Shown: positions 1 to 11,452 of the stretch, in pieces
How positions within the stretch are numbered: the stretch's first letter is position 1
Layout: each line of letters opens with the position of its first letter
Assembly (NCBI GenBank): GCA_019155185.1
Contig: CM032798.1
Span: 5,407,501 to 5,471,500, forward strand
Direction: 5' to 3'
Origin: Beaufortia kweichowensis
Taxonomy: Eukaryota; Chordata; Actinopteri; Cypriniformes; Gastromyzontidae
DNA length: 64,000 bases
Translations under genes and position numbers: made by a program
The notes under the pieces: model-generated
What the model was told of the DNA's origin: nothing
Seen by the model: the letters and a program-made list of their open reading frames with translations, nothing else
Database searches by the model: none

Positions 1-1148
1 TGCCGAGGCAGCGCGAGCCGGACTGAAATTGCCAGCCGCACAAGTAGAAACCGCTTTCAGACAGGCTTATCGACAGCGATCGCAACACTTTCCTAACTAT
101 GGTAGAGCTCAGGGAATGAGCAGCCAGAACTGGTGGACTGGACTAGTGAAGGAAACTTTTGCCCAGTGTGGGGTGAATGACCCTGCTGTGCTGGATAGAC
201 TGGCCAACAACCTCTATTACAACTTCTGCGGAGCGGAAAATTGGGAGGTAAAGGACCATGTTAGTTATATATGCATGCCAGTATTTGGAATAGCTTGTCT
301 GTCTCCTATTATTTCCATTTGCAAATAAACTTTAAGTATTGTGTAATTTCTCAACACACCTGTAGTGGGCGCTCGGACATTACAAGTGTACAGTAACAGT
401 AAGTTTAGTGTTTTTAAACAAAGATTATACTACGTTTATTTAAATAACGCATGAAAAAACTGTAAATCTTAGCCCCTGTAACTGGTCGTCTTTTTTCAGC
501 ATTTACCATTTTACTACCATTAACTATTCAAATGCCGCGTTCCAGGCAATTGGGATGTGGGATATTTCCCACTTCACACCCGGAAACGTTACTCATGATT
601 TTACGGGAGATCATTTATTAGTTATATATGTTAATATATTATTTATATATTTTATTACTTATTTATATGAGACATTATTTTCGGGTTGAGGTTGGAGATA
701 TCCTAAATCTATAACAGCCCAATCTCAAATTTCCATGTTCCAGGTGTTTTCCGATTCTAATGGGACCCTGAAATCCTGCAGCTCTTTGGGGTTAAAACAA
801 GGAGTTGTCTCTAACTTCGACAAGCGTTTGGAAGGCATCCTAAAGGAATGTGGTCTCCTCGCTCACTTCTCATTTCTTCTGACATCAGAAAATGCTGGGG
901 TGGCTAAACCTGACCCTGACATTTTTATCCAGGCCCTGGAGCAGTGTGGCGTCCCAGCCTCCAGTGTGGCATATGTTGGGGATCATTATGAGAATGACTA
1001 CCTGACCTCACGCTCATTGGGTATTCGAGGATTTCTGTTGGACAGACAAAATTGTCTTGGGCATCTTGATATTCCCCCACAGCATAGACTACAGAGCCTT
1101 GAGGAATTACCAGCACGTCTACAAATGAAAGAGACTGAGATGGCTTAA
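1..1148 (+). CDS. hdhd3: HDHD3, haloacid dehalogenase-like hydrolase domain protein 3 (5' part missing)
   Basis: This is the C-terminal part of an HAD-superfamily hydrolase; the substrate is not known for the family member. Two exons are seen: 2-247 (open at the window edge, phase 0, donor GTAAAG) and 744-1148 (acceptor TTCCAG, stop TAA at 1146-1148). The joined reading frame gives about 217 residues. The cap-domain stretch with FRQAYRQRSQHFPNYG and the core motifs VVSNFDKRLEGIL (HAD motif II region), KPDPDIF (motif III lysine) and YVGDHYENDY (motif IV acidic pair) match HDHD3. The N-terminal DxD nucleophile motif lies outside the window, so catalytic completeness cannot be judged. A poly(A) signal AATAAA follows at 1242. 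The gene converges on tgfa. An alternative assignment to another HAD member is unlikely given the collinear match along both exons. Confidence 0.9.
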
Positions 1149-4100
1149 ATTATAATATGTTAATATGTACATTTTATTGATTGGATCTTATGTACTGAAT
1201 AAGCTTGTTTTGTCTGATTTCATATAAAATGTAAGACTAATAATAAAAATTTGTGACAGACTTAATAATAATGTATTATATATAAATCAATGTAAAAATT
1301 AAGATATGTACATTTTTGGATGAATAAAACAATATAGGCTAAATTAAGAATTAATTATTTCATCCATTGTTATCTATATACTATTTCACAACATGACACA
1401 CACTCAGTGAGGTTATTTTGGTCCTCTTTTTATTGGCCAAATGCATTTGAATAATACCTTTGAGTAATACCTTTTAGACTATAATACTATTAAAGACAAA
1501 ACCTAGCAGCATCTGTAGAATGCTGATATATGTGCTTTAATACAGATGGGAGAGGCTGTTGAGTATAATCACTTAACACTAATACCCAAATACTCTTATT
1601 CCTTTCCATCTGTTCTAACACAGATATCAGCTACTGTATGCGTGGACAAGTACAACAAAATGGGATGGAAATAATTTCTCCAATTCATAAAAAGCTCTTT
1701 AGTTGAAGTAGAATTAGCATTAAGATCATAGAAGATTAAACAATGAGACAAAAGAGACTGCAGATTCCCGGGGTACAGAATTAATCTTCTCTGATTATTT
1801 CTATTAAGAGATGTTCAAATAACTGAACTTTATTATCACTTTTGAGTTTCCATTTGATTTCTATAAGCTTGTTGTGTTTCTTATAAGAGTTTCCTCAGCA
1901 GTGCGCTTAAAACAAAGCTGGCTTTAGAGGCTCAGCTCGTCGGCTATGAGGGGCTGTGCTGCAATCCAATTGAAACCTTTAATGGGATTGGCAAACCCAA
2001 CAACAGAGGATCATGGCAGGGAAAAGAAAGAGAGAGGATATTGAGGTTAAGAGAAGATAAGACGGTGAGAAAGAAATAAGAATCAAATATCAATGGAAAT
2101 GATAAAGAAAGGATTCTTAGCAAAAACTGATGCAGATGACACAAAAAACCCCGCAAAGATGCAAAGACAAATGACCGTAAACAAGTAAACAAAAAAAATA
2201 CTCACGCAATGTCCAGCATGTGTGCACTTTTACATCATATGCTCACTCATGCACAAGCTTAACTCCTTTCTGTTCTGATGTCTAGTGGCCTTTCGTTTTT
2301 CCGTTCAAAAGATTTAGCCAAACAAACAAGTAAATGAGTGAAAGAAGCCGAGCATTTCCCCTAGCAAAAAGAGCACTCTGGCAGCAGGCACTTTGTTCTG
2401 CAGTGCTCAAGGTTTTCTGGTTTTATATTTGCAATTATCGTGAAGGGTCTATGAAAGTGGATAGCATGACGAAGAGGAAAAGAATGGCTGAGAAAACAGA
2501 ATGTGAATATTATTACATTCCGTAACAGCTAAACTGGTGGAGCATGATGTTAGATATACACCAGTGTCAAGGGCTCGATTATGAGGGGATATATACAAAG
2601 TGTCTGCTGAGTGCACAAATGTCAGAATCATGATGAACCCGAAAAGAAGGCAACACCAAAATCTGCAGCACTTAAGTGTTATTTGAAAAAATATGCAAAC
2701 TTAAACAAATGATAAACACTCAAACATCATACAGTTATGTGCGAATCATATTGGCATCACCCACCATTTACAATTTCAACACCTTTGCAAGCTTGACTGA
2801 TGATCAGTGAGTAAAAAAAGCTCATTCTTCAAATACAATCAAAACAATATTCCCACACTATTTACAAGATAAATTAAACAACATCATTTAAACAAACACT
2901 TGCTGACAACAAAATTATATATACTGTTAATGTTATTCAGCCGTTTTTTCTGAAATAACATTTAGTTGGAACAAAACAAGAGATGAAACAGTGAGCATCA
3001 TCTTTGGTGTAATGCACAATTCAGAACATCACATCTGACTTCATCACAAATGACTGAAATCATGCAATACTGTATGAAAAAGGTGTGCAGTCCAGAATAC
3101 CAAATGCTTTTTTTATCATATAAATCAAAGTCCTTCCATATAGAAAAAAGTTAGTGCTTTGTTAATTATAATAAATTACCTTTCATAATTTGATCATAAT
3201 CATACATGAATACTCAATTTCTTTTAATCACTTTATCTCATTTACACTTATTATTATTATATTATAATAGAACAAATCTAATTTAGTTTACATAATAAAT
3301 CAAATGAATTAATATTATTAATTGAATGGCATTCTAGATTCAGCCAAACTGATAAATAAATAAATATCGATGCATACACTCGATTTTTAATAAATGCTTT
3401 TAGGCTGAACTTTCATTCACAAAGATGATAACTCAAGGGTCATCTTGTTCTCCATGGTAAACAAAATGTTGGATGAGTCACATGGATAAATCTCTTAAAG
3501 CAATAAGGACTTTTGGGATTATTTTGTCAAATTCTTATGAAACTCCACACAGTGATTAAACATCATCACTTGCCTACATCATCTGAACATGACATGAACA
3601 TGGCCAACATTAACAACAGACTAAATTATTACTCACATTTTCTGATCTGATCAATCATTTACCCGTTCTGAAGTGGCAAATTTTCGGTTTAGACCAGCAT
3701 ATAATTTTAACAACTCTGTAGTTGGTAAAGACTTGATAAATAGTAAAGCTTTATAATTACCTTCTTTTCATTTACTGGAAATTACTATCCAAAAGGGTCA
3801 AACTTCTTTTTGGTGTATAACATGAGATTACTGACAAAAGCACAGGGACAGATCAGGACAACAAGATCAAACTTAACACATGGCTTAAAATATTTGAGTG
3901 TAAAATATTTCATATTGCATAATTATTAGAAGTTGATAAGGGTAATGTATCAAATTAATTATACTATATTAATTATATTGCTTGTTTAGTTACCATAGTA
4001 TTAGAGGCTCTATATGTGCATGTGTCACAACAGCAGTGAAACAAACATGTGTTTTGTTATTTGGATGATAGTGACTCGTGCCCATGTTTTAATCAAATCC

Positions 4101-5403
4101 ATCAGTGAATAAATGATCATTTACATTTATCATATATATATTTAAAGATCCTTGTAGTAACACTGTGTTTAAATGTGCTGTAAAAAGTTTGCAAATTGTG
4201 CTTTAAAAATATGTGATCATGCATGCACCCAATCTCTCCAAAGTGAATTATATTGCAATTTTGGTGCCATGTGATGTCATACTGTTGCTAAATATAATGC
4301 ACATACAGAGACTCTATTAACAAATAATTTACAAACATGACATTGTTGACACACACCTTACAACCTTACAACAATGCTCTCCAAACACTTTTTGTGGATT
4401 TGTGATTATATGCGTAACTTTTCAAGTTACATGTCATGAATGTGAAATTTTAAATAATGCAAGCATTTCAAAAGCTTTGGTAAAAACATAAAAAAATAAT
4501 TTCTTTAGGGTAAAAGTGTTAATATTATTATTTGCCCCTTAAAGCTGGCTTAAGTCTCTCATGCTTGTTGTTAATCTCTGGAAATCATTTATGATCTATC
4601 ATTATTATAAAGAAATTGAATTAAAAGAAATCGGCAAAGCCTATGGTAGGTCTAATATATAATTAACAAACGTCTTGAAATAATCTCCCATTTTTTAACC
4701 ATGACATGTGATAAAACGTGATATTAAAAGCTGCATCCTAAACTACTTTTTACTGTGTTTTACATCCCATTACGCCTGATTTCACAACAGTGTTTATATA
4801 TATAAATACGATATTTTAAAAGACAAAAGTTGGGAGAATTTTGAGGGATCTTTAACATTTAGAAGGATATGGTTAGCTTCATCTTAAGCTTGTGTTAGTA
4901 AGAATTATTTTGCTAAAACTTCTTTTATAATTTTTCACACAGCTGTTCCTGGTCATTGATGGGTTTTCTTTTCAAAAAAGAAAAAATGGCCGTATACATC
5001 TTTGTAACTAGAATGAATTCTCACATTGTGATGTTTTTTTTACCTCTTCCATTAGGAGTAAAATCCCACAACCATGTAGTTGAGTTCCAGGTTGCTTATT
5101 CTGAGTTCTTCTGTCAGAGCTCTCAGATTTGCGTTCCATTTTTGTTTACTTCTTATAACTGCTGTTGTGGTTCCAAAAAACTCTTTTTGGTATGACACTG
5201 TCAGTCTGTCTTAATGCAAGTGTTCCTCTTTTGGTTTGCGTTTCTCCCATTGCCCACACCACATGCTCTCAATATTTGTTACGCTTACCAGCTGACTGAA
5301 TCTTTATCCTGAAACAAGCAGCCACGTTTTAGTCCAGGCGGAAGATATTGGGGAATGATTTCTCAGGAAACATTTCGAGCAAATGTGTAGGCTTCAGAAA
5401 TCG
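1149..5403. other. hdhd3 3' UTR, intergenic DNA and long tgfa 3' UTR
   Basis: This stretch is very AT-rich with no supported coding exon on either strand. The left end is the hdhd3 3' UTR. The right part, just downstream of the tgfa stop on the minus strand, is probably a long tgfa 3' UTR, as tgfa transcripts in vertebrates have long tails. Several minus-strand AATAAA signals (TTTATT on plus, for example at 1829-1834) could end it, and I cannot tell which is used. The small reading frames here are low-complexity chance ORFs. Confidence 0.5.
1242..1247 (+). terminator. poly(A) signal of hdhd3
   Basis: This is a canonical AATAAA hexamer 94 bases after the hdhd3 stop codon, inside an AT-rich 3' UTR. 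It is the first canonical signal downstream of the stop. Confidence 0.6.
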
Positions 5404-8400
5404 TCAAACCACTGTATTGAAAAGGAAAAAACAGATAGATGTTTCAAACCACACAGAAACAGATACCACATTGCTACCTTCTAAAAATGAAGACAACACA
5501 AAGGGCTCCATCACACTACACTAAACACTTTATAAAATTGTACCTTGTGCATATGGAAAACTTTCTGATGAGATGAGAAGATGGAAGTGGATGAAAAAAT
5601 TGACAGAAAATGTAACACGAGACAAACAGTGCTTTACTTTATCCTGATGACATGCAAATGTATTAAAATGTGGAGATACTGACACAGTTCTATTTAATAA
5701 TTAGAAATGTCTGACAATCCAGGACAAATATTTAACTAACATCCGCCTGACAAATCGAATTAAAGGTTTGCAGCAGTCTGTCAACAAGAAATGCTGTGAC
5801 CAGCCTTTAGTAATGATGACTGAGGTCATTTGTCTGAACGAAATACCGACAATTCTATTTCTAATGACATAATTGACATGTCTGGGAATATTCAGCCTCT
5901 CCTGCGATGACACATAATGTAAATTTTCACAGTATAGTATAATAATACACTACTGCTATTGGATGCTAAAATGTATATCAAGATTTTTTTTGTTTTTCAA
6001 TTTTAAAGACCAATACAGATTTTATACAGGTTAAATAAAAAGGAGCTTGTAGAATGCAAGATACAAGTCAGCACTTCTATTAGTCTCATGTTTAATGAAA
6101 ATCTTCAGACAAAGTGACAATAGAAGGTAAAGTTACAGCTCATACCCTCCAGCAAAGACAAATCATAAGCCATTAAAAGTTAAAGGCCACACACATATGC
6201 TGGTCTCACTATGCATCCCCCCCACCGGATATCATAATTAGTCACAGCATGACAATTAACACATAAACTCACAACTCAGCAAAACAAGGGAAGCACCAAA
6301 AATACCTGTTTCTGATTGACAGCATGGCGTCCCGGTCGACAGAATATTCGTAGGCTTCTCGGACCAACACGAGATGTTACCTCGCCTGCAACCTCCACGT
6401 CTCCACCAACAACTGAAAAGAATAATGTGTGATGTTCAAAAAAAGACCTCATTCTGAAATGTCTTTCCTATAGTGTATAGTAATTCAATAAACACAATAA
6501 ATAAAAAGACAAGTTAAAATATGCAAAATATAAAATGTATAAAGATTTTTGATGCTTTCACTTAAGTGACTACATGAAGAAAAGTCTTACTTCAATAAAG
6601 TGCACAGTAGCATGAGCAGTACGCTGCCCACCACACACAACACCAGCATGGTGGCTACAGTCTGCTGTCTGTGGTTGGACGCCACCACTGCCAAGAGGTC
6701 TGCATGTTCACAACGCATACCCACGAAGCCAGGGTGACACCTAAACACACACACATTTGCCATTATTTGTCATTCATTAGATACAAGGACATGTAAGTGC
6801 TATATATAAATTGAATATGACTATTGTTAACATTTGATGCTGACTTACTACATATAAATCTGAACTCGCACCCACCCAGACACTAACCAACTCAGATTTG
6901 AATTTAGTCATACTCTTAAATTTATCTACGGAAATGCAATTTAGCAAGTAACAGAAAACGCTTGTCTACAAGCACAGCTGAACGGAAAAGCTACAGAGAG
7001 GAATTTATCCAAGTCAGTCAGCTATCCATTGTGTGTCAGTCTGTTTAGTTTTATTCATACCAGCAGATCTGATTGAAATCATATTAATTTTATGTTTCTT
7101 TTTTGTTTTTTTCTGCTTACAGATTTAAGAGGTCTACAATCTACATCTAGTGTTTGACTTAATACACAAAGTATCACTGTGATGCCTTGACGTACAAAGG
7201 CAGAGGACAATCTGACCTTCTGCCAGCATGTTGCACACAGTTGTTGTAGAACAAAGCCACTTGGCAGCATGCTGACAGGTCATTACTGTAACAACTGATG
7301 CCAGAAAATGATTACACTGCCTGAACACACATCCCATTTGATCACTTGCAAGTAACAGAATAACTAGGATCAGACTGTAATTTTAAATTGTAAACCAGAC
7401 TTTTAGATCAAAACATAAAGGCCTGTAAACAGACTAAATTATGTCAGAGAGCAAGTAAAAAATACTATTACATTATTAATTCACCAATTTGTATTCAGTG
7501 TAAAAAATGAGAATGTTTCATATCACACTCATACCACAAATAAAAAAAAATCAAATAATTAAAGAAAACAAAGCAACAGAACAGTGAATGACCAATAAGT
7601 GCATTCTATAGTATCAAATAATCCATATTCTTAAATCTTAAAATCTAAAGTTTTTCCACTCACACACACGCAGGCGTCTCCTCCAGGATGAGAAAGCGGC
7701 ACGTGCCGTGAAAACAGAACTGGCTGTGAGAGTCGGGACAGTCATCGAAGTGAGAGTGAACTGCAGCTGCTATAAACTCTTCAAGAAGAAAACAAAGAGA
7801 CAAAATTGAATAAGATCAATGGAACGTTAATAAACTCTTTTCTCATCATTGTCAGCTTAGACTGCACAAGGGTTTACATTCGTATTTGTCATGAATTTAA
7901 CCCAAACTGAGCCAGCATGAAGGAAGAGAGCAGATAGATCGTACTTCTGACACGTGTAGTGGTAGATGTAGTCGTTGTACTAGTGGTGGTGGTTCTGGTA
8001 ATGGTGGTTGTTGTTGTTGTGGTAGTTGCGATGGTCGTAGTTGAGGTAGAATTCTCTTGCACCTGTCCATATGTGAAAAGAGAGCCTATAAACACAACAC
8101 ACACATATTCAACAACATCAGAGAAACTTCAGGATTGTTCAGAATAGCAATGCAAATCGAAACAGCTTTAAGATTAAAGCATGAGGTGTCTATGCACTGT
8201 GTAAAATCTAACAATATAAACCCTTACCTAAATGTAAAAATGATGATCCAACAAAGTGAACAAATGCCAGACTCATAGTTACAGTAAAGGGATAACAGCG
8301 AAGTACCATCATTCCAGAGAAAAACAAGTTAGATACACGGGAGACTTGCTTTAGAGATCAATTAAAATGTCATGGAACAAGTGTGGGAGTTTTTGACCTT

Positions 8401-9595
8401 CAGGCTATTCTGAGAACAGCTACGGAGAATGACTGGGTTAAGGTACATTAAAGTGGATTTGTGATGTGGATTTTAATCACATCCACATACACTCACATAC
8501 AGTGTGATATTAAGGGAAGAAAATACACTTTAACATTTACATACGATGCCAGAACCAAAACAAAGCCTGAAGACCATTTGATGGCTTTAGGATTATAATA
8601 TATTTTTGTACATATACAAAAATATATTCATTCCATAATCTCAGAGCAATATATATATATCCTCCTTAAATACCTAAGTGTCACTGATGGCATTTTAAAA
8701 TGATTTCTACAAATGATACAGTGTCCATACTGGAACTGTCTGAAAGTCTCTGAGAAGGGCGTGAATCTCTTGGTTCGGTCTCTCAACGCGGAGCTTTTTT
8801 AGACTGTAGACTGTGTTTAATTGAATTTATAAAAAGAGTAAAAAACGTTTTGGACGTACTTCCTAAACATCCTGTTATGTCAAATCACAATTTACAGAAG
8901 AAAATAAAAAATAAACACTTAGAGGAAGTGTCAACAAAAAGGACATAATTGCATATTTTTCCCTGAAAAAGTTATTTATTTGTTAAGGAGTTGTGTTACA
9001 TGGTCTGTAATTAGGTTACACCATCATGTGTCCAACATCCTCGAAAGCTACCCCAAAACCTGATTCACTGAAATGTGTGAACTCAGATTTTCAAGTAGCT
9101 TAACATTTTAGCTTCAATGGTCATTTCAAATAATTAACATAGAGTAGCACACAGCAACCTGGAGATATAGTGTCTACATCCAAGGACATAATGGTTATAT
9201 TGTATGGGACTACAGTAATTCATAGTTAATTTGGTAAAACCACTGTGTTGACCAGGTTGTGAATCATTCCACAACACTGACTAAAACAATAGAAACTGTG
9301 TTGGACACTCACATACAAGAGGATCCCCTTATGAGAGCTTAACAAACTGACAAAAAAAATATTAAATTATTAATTAAATATTACTAGCAAACAGCCTGTA
9401 TATAACATAAACTATTACAAACTTACAAAATGTTGATTCGTGTCGTCTTGCCTCTGGTTTAATATAGAATTTAAGTAATAATATTAAAAGTGACTAAAAT
9501 GGGAAAGCACAGGTAAATAAGGTAAATAATTTTTCAAAGCAAATGTTCTTACCGGTTAGAAGAAATATTGTATCCCAGAAAGCACGATACATCAT
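5404..9595 (-). CDS. tgfa: TGF-alpha (transforming growth factor alpha precursor), with a one-base frameshift in the EGF exon
   Basis: This is a membrane-anchored EGF-receptor ligand. Six coding exons on the minus strand are phase-matched: 9553-9595, 7945-8085, 7664-7778, 6591-6741, 6306-6412 and 5404-5411, about 187 residues if read through. Exons 1-2 give a signal peptide starting MMYRAFWDTIFLL, then QENSTS as in mammalian TGF-alpha, then a threonine-rich insertion. Exons 3-4 encode the EGF domain (HSHFDDCPDSHSQFCF, GTCRF, ACVCHPGFVG) and, after ADLLAVVA, a transmembrane helix (VLVLCVVGSVLLMLL). Exon 5 encodes a cysteine-rich cytosolic tail, and exon 6 completes the conserved ETVV end that binds PDZ partners. 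Exon 4 is 151 nt where 150 is required: a GGGG run (plus strand 6720-6723) stands where GGG would keep the frame into MRCEHADLL. As written, the protein stops just after FVGYAL and loses its last cysteine and membrane anchor. Assembly error or true lesion cannot be separated here. Confidence 0.9.
7945..8085 (-). repeat. tgfa: ACN-type trinucleotide repeat coding a threonine tract in tgfa exon 2
   Basis: Most of this exon on the minus strand is an imperfect ACC/ACA/ACT repeat, in phase with the tgfa frame. It gives about 30 residues that are nearly all Thr with a few Ser, Ile and Arg. On the plus strand it appears as a GT-rich repeat that yields a spurious valine-rich ORF. It sits between the signal peptide and the EGF domain. 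Confidence 0.85.
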
Positions 9596-11452
9596 TAGTC
9601 TTTTCTATGGCTTCTCAGTCAGGGATTCGTGGCGTCTCTTATATTAAGTAATTTCTCTTTGCCAACATAGATGAAGGCACGCGAATAATCCTGAGTGATC
9701 CAAATTATTTGTACTCCGTTGCATTGGTCAGAAATCTGACTTTCATAGTAAAAGTGTTTGTATTTTCCATTGTAGTTTCACGTAGTCTACTCGACACAAG
9801 ACGCCACGCGTAGATCCAGGTACTTTAAACTTGACGTCAACTTGCGCCGTTTTACCAGCACAGCAGTCATATAGAGTTATAACAATTGTTTTCTAGTAAT
9901 TTTGTTACATTGTTAAAGTATAAGAAAAACCATAACTCTTAAAAGCAAGTGACACTGATGACAACAGCACTATTTCACAAACCACTCCAACGCATCTGAG
10001 TCCCTGTCCACACCCCTGCCAATTTTGTGTGTGATTGCGCGTGCGTGGGGCACTACGTTATCAATCTCTGCTCACGTTTGTTTTCAGATATGCTTAAATA
10101 GGTTTGCATGTAAAGCATCAATTCATCACAGGAATTCTATTTTGGTAATTTCATATTTTTCAAGTTTTTAACTTTAATACATTTTTATAATTTTTCACCA
10201 AAAAAAAAAAATGTTTAAAGATGGAGTGTGACGTATTGTTATTGTAATCAGTATTGATTATTAGAAGTAGAAGAGTCCTGACAGATTTCACTCCTTTACT
10301 TATTTATTCTGGTTTTCAGGTTTGTCTTCATATGTTTGACGTGACAGTTTCTAGTATACTCCTTTCTGGTCAAAGCTTTTCCATGGGATTACATTGAAGG
10401 GTACATTTTGTTAAGCCACAAAACTCCAAAAGTATCAGCAGGGCACCGTGACATGCATTTTACTTAAGACCTATTTCAGATTTAAATTATGGTATTTAGA
10501 AAAAATAGAACCAAAAAGCATAGCTGATTTGTGAATTTGATTTCTTCTATAGGTTCAATTCAACATTCAACATTCAAATAAGTTCCTTTAAAATGTTTCA
10601 TGATTATAACATAATGTCGCCCCCTAGTGGAATGATGGATAAACTCAGTATTATTTCAAGTGAGTATCCAGGTTATGCAGGTTCTGTTCCGGTTTGAGAC
10701 AATATCTGAACTTTGAGCATTGTGTCAAAGTATTAGTAATGTAATTTAAGTAATTTTATATTGTGTGTAATGTAGATATAAGACAGAGAGAGAGAGACAG
10801 CAGCCCGCACATATATGTGGTACACCTGCATATATAGTTTTAGAAGCTGTTCTATCCCAATAGTTTTTAGAATTTAACGATCCAAATAAGCAAATGCAGT
10901 CTGTAGACACGTGTTAATGTACCACTTCGTAATTACACTTATTGGTTAGCTTTCCTTTACGTAGAACCCTCTTAGTTTATTACTGGGCTCCTCTTGCTGT
11001 TTAGGCAAAGGCTATATTCTTTCGTATTAAGGCAACCAGTTTTAAAAATATTTAATATAATAAAAATCTAAACATTACGGAAGAATTAAATATCACCATT
11101 TAAATCCTTTATCAACGCAATTAATTCCGGTAGGTGGAGTACAAACTTGAACTCCGCCTATATTTTTGTATTGTCATAGGTGCCTTCAGTTCAACGCAAA
11201 GTTTGTTGTAGTCTTGTTTTATTCATTCGAGAAGGTGGTCAAAAAGGATAAAGTTACTTATTATGACTGTAGCATCGGAGGACTTTCTTAACACAACTTT
11301 GCTAGAGCATTCATCTCTATCAAAGCATTAAGGTTTGTTACTTTATCTGCCTCTGAATATACGGACACCTGCCGACTCTTGGTGGATTTAACCTCTCTAA
11401 ATAAGATACCTTTTCCCCGAGGAAGTATCTAGACCACATATGAATAGAAACA
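9596..11452. other. divergent intergenic region between tgfa and the slc2a11-like gene
   Basis: This is about 1.86 kb between two genes transcribed away from each other, so it should hold both 5' UTRs and promoters. Apart from the CRE at 9832 I see only AT-rich DNA, a short GA repeat near 10785 and no supported coding exon. Confidence 0.5.
9832..9839. promoter_or_regulatory. perfect CRE palindrome upstream of tgfa
   Basis: TGACGTCA, the full palindromic cAMP-response element, lies about 240 bases upstream of the tgfa ATG on the minus strand. The sequence match is exact. A role in tgfa transcription is inferred from position only. Confidence 0.4.

Noticed and set aside
7959..8147. Plus-strand valine-rich reading frame
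   Set aside because: It is the antisense shadow of the tgfa threonine repeat.
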